A stretch of 51,236 bases of DNA. Source: Methanosarcinales archaeon (GTDB taxonomy: Archaea > Halobacteriota > Syntropharchaeia > Alkanophagales > Methanospirareceae). Below, one piece after another: positions 48,740 through 51,236 of this stretch. How positions within the stretch are numbered: the stretch's first letter is position 1; every line of letters starts with the position of its first letter. The notes below the pieces were generated by a model. The model saw nothing but the letters and a program-made list of their open reading frames with translations. It did no database searches and was not told the origin of the DNA. Made by a program: the position numbers and the translations under genes. The DNA is taken from positions 1 through 51,236 of the forward strand of contig JAUWPM010000003.1 of assembly GCA_030611585.1 (NCBI GenBank). The letters are read 5' to 3'.

Positions 48740-50010
48740 GATATGAGTTAGAGGTGATCTCTCCGGTTCACGTAGGTAGTGGCAGGACAATAAGCCCGAT
48801 TGAGTACGTTGTAGAGGACAATTTTTATCGTGTAGATATGGACATGCTTTTTGAGGATGATAGATTTGATGCAGAGGGATTTATCGAAGATGCAAAGGGA
48901 GGAGCATTTTATCTTGGAAGATTCGCACCAGAGCTTGCGATGGAGCATGTTAGATATAGTTTAGATATTTCGAATTCTGTGAAAAATAATCTTTGTAAAT
49001 CGGTTTATCATCCAAGTGGAGAGATAAGAGAATTCATTAAGACCAAAGATTTGCCATATATTCCCGGTAGTTCAATGAAAGGTGCATTAAGAACTGCAAT
49101 GTTATGGAAAGCATTAAAAGATCCGCAAATATTCCAAGAAGCAAAAGATATCATAAGAGAACAGGGTAAAGTAAATCCAAAAAATGCGGGTGAAGGAATA
49201 GAAAAGCTTGTTTTTGGTAGAAATCCAAACTATGATTTACTAAGAGCATTACAAGTTTCTGATAGCCAAATAACAACGATGAATAACCTTGAATTATCAA
49301 AAGTAGTAATATTAAGCGATACAAGAGAGGGATATGGATGGAAGACGTTCCGAGGAAGAAGGTCATTTATAAATACCAATTATGAAGATGCCACACCTAT
49401 TTTTATCGAAGCATTGAAGCCAAGGAGTACATTGACAGGGACATTAAAGATAGATAATTGGCTTTTACGCGAAGAGGAAGAAGAGATAGCAAAAGAGCTG
49501 GAATTTAATGGCAAGCAATACTTGGTAGAAGATATTGCAAAGAATTGTAAAGAATTCGCTAAGGATTTTATTGCGGGAGAATTAGCGTTTTTGGAGCGAT
49601 ATAGAAGTGGTACGTTAAGGAAAGTGGTAGAATTCTATATGACGCTTCGAGAGGAGTTAAATAAGTTATCAGAAAATGAATTATTGCTCCCTATTTCATG
49701 GGGCTCGGGTTGGCATGGCATGACCATTGGGAACTTATTTGATGTAGAAAAGCTACGCAGAAATTTTGATTTGGGAAAGAATATCAAAAGAAGCGTTTGC
49801 AAAAAGTGCAATTCGGAATTAGTAAAAGAGAGGCCAAGTGATAGATTCTATGACTATTGCCCAAACTGCAGAAAGCACATAAGAAGAAATGAACAATATC
49901 AAAAAATAGTGAAAATGATCTGGCCGTTCCCGAAAACACGCCGATTAGTATTTGAAAATGGCAAACCGACATATCCTCTTGGGTGGGTAAAACTAAGCAT
50001 TGGAGATTGA
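48736..50010 (+). CDS. csm5: Csm5 RAMP subunit, with a C-terminal Cys4 zinc-ribbon-like segment
   Basis: YELEVISPVHVGSGRTISPIEYVVED, YIPGSSMKGALRTAML; CKKCNSELVKERPSDRFYDYCPNCRKH; 4-bp overlap with csm4. Confidence 0.93.
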   Translation: MRYELEVISPVHVGSGRTISPIEYVVEDNFYRVDMDMLFEDDRFDAEGFIEDAKGGAFYLGRFAPELAMEHVRYSLDISNSVKNNLCKSVYHPSGEIREFIKTKDLPYIPGSSMKGALRTAMLWKALKDPQIFQEAKDIIREQGKVNPKNAGEGIEKLVFGRNPNYDLLRALQVSDSQITTMNNLELSKVVILSDTREGYGWKTFRGRRSFINTNYEDATPIFIEALKPRSTLTGTLKIDNWLLREEEEEIAKELEFNGKQYLVEDIAKNCKEFAKDFIAGELAFLERYRSGTLRKVVEFYMTLREELNKLSENELLLPISWGSGWHGMTIGNLFDVEKLRRNFDLGKNIKRSVCKKCNSELVKERPSDRFYDYCPNCRKHIRRNEQYQKIVKMIWPFPKTRRLVFENGKPTYPLGWVKLSIGD

Positions 50011-50011
50011 G

Positions 50012-51236
50012 ATGAAAAAAGCAATGATTATCTCTGTTGGTGGAACGCCAGAACCAATAATAAAAAGCATTAATACTTACTCCCCGGATATAGCTTATTT
50101 TATGCCATCACAATCGTCTATAACACAGATAGGCGAAATTACAGCGAAAACAAGTATCTCACCATCACAGATCAAAACAAAAATTTTGGACGATCATCAA
50201 AGTCTTGTCAGTGCATTTAAAACTGCATCGGAGATAATAAAAGAGCTAAAGGAAGACTATGAGATCTGGATAGATTACACAGGCGGGACAAAGAGCATGT
50301 CTGCGGGTTTGGTAATTGCAGGGCTTAACGAAGGCTGTAAATTTGTTTATGTCGGTGCGGTTAATGATAGGGGTAGGAATAAAGAAGGATTGGGCATTGT
50401 TAAAGATGGTTTTGAAGACGTTCTACCACAGGCGAATCCGTATGAACTATTTGCGAAACCTGAGATCGGTAGGGCAATTGATTTCTTTAACAGCTATCAG
50501 TTTGCTGCTGCTTTGAGCAATTTCGATTCCGCGCTTGAGAAAATCCAGGATGAGGGAGAAAAGGAAAGATTACGAATATTGCGTGAATTAACCGATGCCT
50601 ACTCGTCATGGGATAAGTTTAAGGTTCTTAAAAGCAAAAAGGCGAGCCTCATTAACATTCTTGATAAGAACATGTCTGACCTGAGAAAAATATACAAAAT
50701 ATCAGGAGAGAAAGAGCCAGATTTTGTCAAACAAATAGAGAAAAACATAGCATTTTTGAAATTGCGATTTGGAGATGTAAGATACGCCATAGTAGACCTC
50801 TTAAACAACGCATCGCGCCGAATAGAAGAGGGGAAATATGACGATGCGGTAGCAAGGCTTTATCGAGCAATTGAACTGATTTCGCAGATTAAATTAGCAG
50901 AAGAAGGCTTGAATGATTTATCCGAGAAGAAATTTACGATGGATGACCTGAAAGGTAGAAAGGTGGATATAAGTAGATATGAAAAATATGCAGATGATAA
51001 AGGGAGATTAAAGCTTGGCTTGGAGAACAAATTTAAATTATTGAAAGATCTGGGCTGGAAAGAAGCAGATACAGTGTATTTGGAGAATAACGAATTAAAA
51101 AACCTTCTCCGGAAGCGTAACAACTCGATCTTAGCACATGGTTTGGAGCCGGTGGACAAGGCTACTGCTGAAGATTTATTTGAGAAGGTGCGGGAGTATG
51201 CTACAATTGTTCTTCCAGAGCTGGACGATCTGATGG
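50012..51236 (+). CDS. CARF-domain CRISPR ancillary protein of the Cas02710/Csm6-like type, truncated by the window end
   Basis: MKKAMIISVGGTPEPIIKSINTYSPD...IWIDYTGGTKSMSAGLVIAGL; C-terminal RNNSILAHG. Absent from the ORF track because it has no stop in the window. Confidence 0.85.
   Translation, partial: MKKAMIISVGGTPEPIIKSINTYSPDIAYFMPSQSSITQIGEITAKTSISPSQIKTKILDDHQSLVSAFKTASEIIKELKEDYEIWIDYTGGTKSMSAGLVIAGLNEGCKFVYVGAVNDRGRNKEGLGIVKDGFEDVLPQANPYELFAKPEIGRAIDFFNSYQFAAALSNFDSALEKIQDEGEKERLRILRELTDAYSSWDKFKVLKSKKASLINILDKNMSDLRKIYKISGEKEPDFVKQIEKNIAFLKLRFGDVRYAIVDLLNNASRRIEEGKYDDAVARLYRAIELISQIKLAEEGLNDLSEKKFTMDDLKGRKVDISRYEKYADDKGRLKLGLENKFKLLKDLGWKEADTVYLENNELKNLLRKRNNSILAHGLEPVDKATAEDLFEKVREYATIVLPELDDLM

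Overview
The window is archaeal, most likely from a methanogen or methanotroph-type euryarchaeon. Supporting genes are archaeal AlaS, TFB, tRNA-splicing endonuclease, pantoate kinase, beta-RFAP synthase, a DUF2111 protein and an archaeal-type SRP RNA. Lineage is inferred from gene content only. Left to right: a truncated nucleotidyltransferase, pantoate kinase, a kleisin/KITE-like gene pair, a large DUF11-repeat surface protein, tandem YbjQ proteins, EndA, AlaS, TrkA/TrkH, and an SRP RNA that the ORF track covers with spurious ORFs. Next is a long storage-polysaccharide region (three GT4 glycosyltransferases, a nucleotidyltransferase, PGK, two GH57, a GH15, a debranching enzyme and a HIT/GalT-like protein), with regulators and TFB between. 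Then come a decayed island (SNF2 helicase remnant plus Fic), two divergent TatC genes with TatA, beta-RFAP synthase with two tandem DUF1464 proteins, and a type III-A CRISPR effector operon (cas10-csm2-csm3-csm4-csm5 plus a CARF/HEPN-like Cas02710 gene running off the right edge). I saw no CRISPR array, cas1, cas2 or cas6 here. Most worth follow-up: the kleisin/KITE pair with no SMC gene nearby, the zinc-ribbon insertion in Csm5, the C-terminal sorting-like signal on the DUF11 protein, and the SRP RNA. All family calls come from reading motifs; no database search was run.
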